The notes under the pieces are model-generated. The model was given only the letters and a program-made list of their open reading frames with translations. It searched no databases and had not been told where the DNA came from. Below, in pieces: positions 11,773 through 11,840 of a stretch of 11,840 nt of DNA. The stretch is from Lamprobacter sp964516305 (lineage in GTDB: Bacteria; Pseudomonadota; Gammaproteobacteria; Chromatiales; Chromatiaceae): NCBI GenBank assembly GCA_964516305.1, contig CAZEZH010000106.1:1-11840 (forward strand), read 5' to 3'. The translations under genes were made by a program, and so were the position numbers. Every line of letters starts with the position of its first letter. Within the stretch, counting starts at the first letter, position 1.

Positions 11773-11840
11773 TCAATCACGCGTGCCCGGCGCCATGAAC
11801 TCGGGACCAACGGGGTCGGTGACATGCTCAGCAATGATAG
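11773..11840 (-). CDS. Possible C-terminal end of an unidentified gene cut by the right edge
   Basis: On the minus strand the frame entering from the edge reads IIAEHVTDPVGPEFMAPGTRD and stops at TGA (11773-11775). The composition looks protein-like and the frame is GC-biased at third positions, but 21 residues are too few to recognise a family. If real, the gene converges on the rubredoxin reductase operon. No terminator is visible in the 60 bases between them, apart from a weak hairpin near 11752-11766. Confidence 0.3.
   Translation of the reverse strand, partial: IIAEHVTDPVGPEFMAPGTRD

Noticed and set aside
1..11840. CRISPR array, tRNA or rRNA genes, insertion sequence, phage or toxin-antitoxin genes
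   Set aside because: I saw no regularly spaced repeats, RNA gene signatures, transposase or integrase motifs in either strand of the window.

Overview
The window is GC-rich, densely coding bacterial DNA. The classII fumarase remnant, NrtA/SsuA-type transporter, NifA-like activator and rubredoxin/rubredoxin reductase suggest a proteobacterium. A gammaproteobacterium such as a purple sulfur bacterium is my guess, but no rRNA or other phylogenetic marker is present to test it.

Left part (1-1900): an intact small SAM methyltransferase of METTL7/TMT1-like type on the minus strand (217-795). It is followed by a graveyard of two convergent broken genes. One is a fumC-like fumarase with a frameshift and several internal deletions (1045-1502). 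The other is a bacterial ceramidase-like membrane protein that has lost its C-terminal half (1470-1895, minus). Both lose their 3' ends at the same place, as if one rearrangement cut them.

Central part (1896-7336): a transporter operon made of an ABC ATPase (2202-3047), a probable Tat-exported NrtA/SsuA-type binding protein (3188-4426) and a permease (4423-5271). It begins with a sigma54 (-24/-12) promoter at 2147-2162 and ends with a strong intrinsic terminator at 5289-5325. Next comes a NifA-like sigma54 enhancer-binding protein with GAF, AAA+ and Fis-type HTH domains (5570-7336).

Right part (7337-11840): a second sigma54 promoter (7616-7631), with an inverted-repeat enhancer candidate and a possible IHF site upstream. 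It leads into four co-directional genes: an OsmC-family protein (7674-8222), an acyl-CoA-dehydrogenase-fold flavoprotein lacking the usual catalytic Glu (8342-9613), a DUF302-like protein (9761-10147) and a rubredoxin-rubredoxin reductase fusion (10228-11712). A minus-strand gene may end inside the right edge.

Reading as a whole: the activator sits between two sigma54 promoters of near-identical geometry, and both promoters carry a GACATTG half-site about 110-145 bp upstream of the predicted start. This looks like one small regulon coupling uptake of a small, probably anionic organic nutrient to flavin/rubredoxin redox chemistry. The substrate cannot be read from the sequence. Organosulfur (by analogy to SfnB/DszC-type enzymes and SfnR control) or a nitrogen compound are the leading guesses, and I know of no described system with exactly this gene set.
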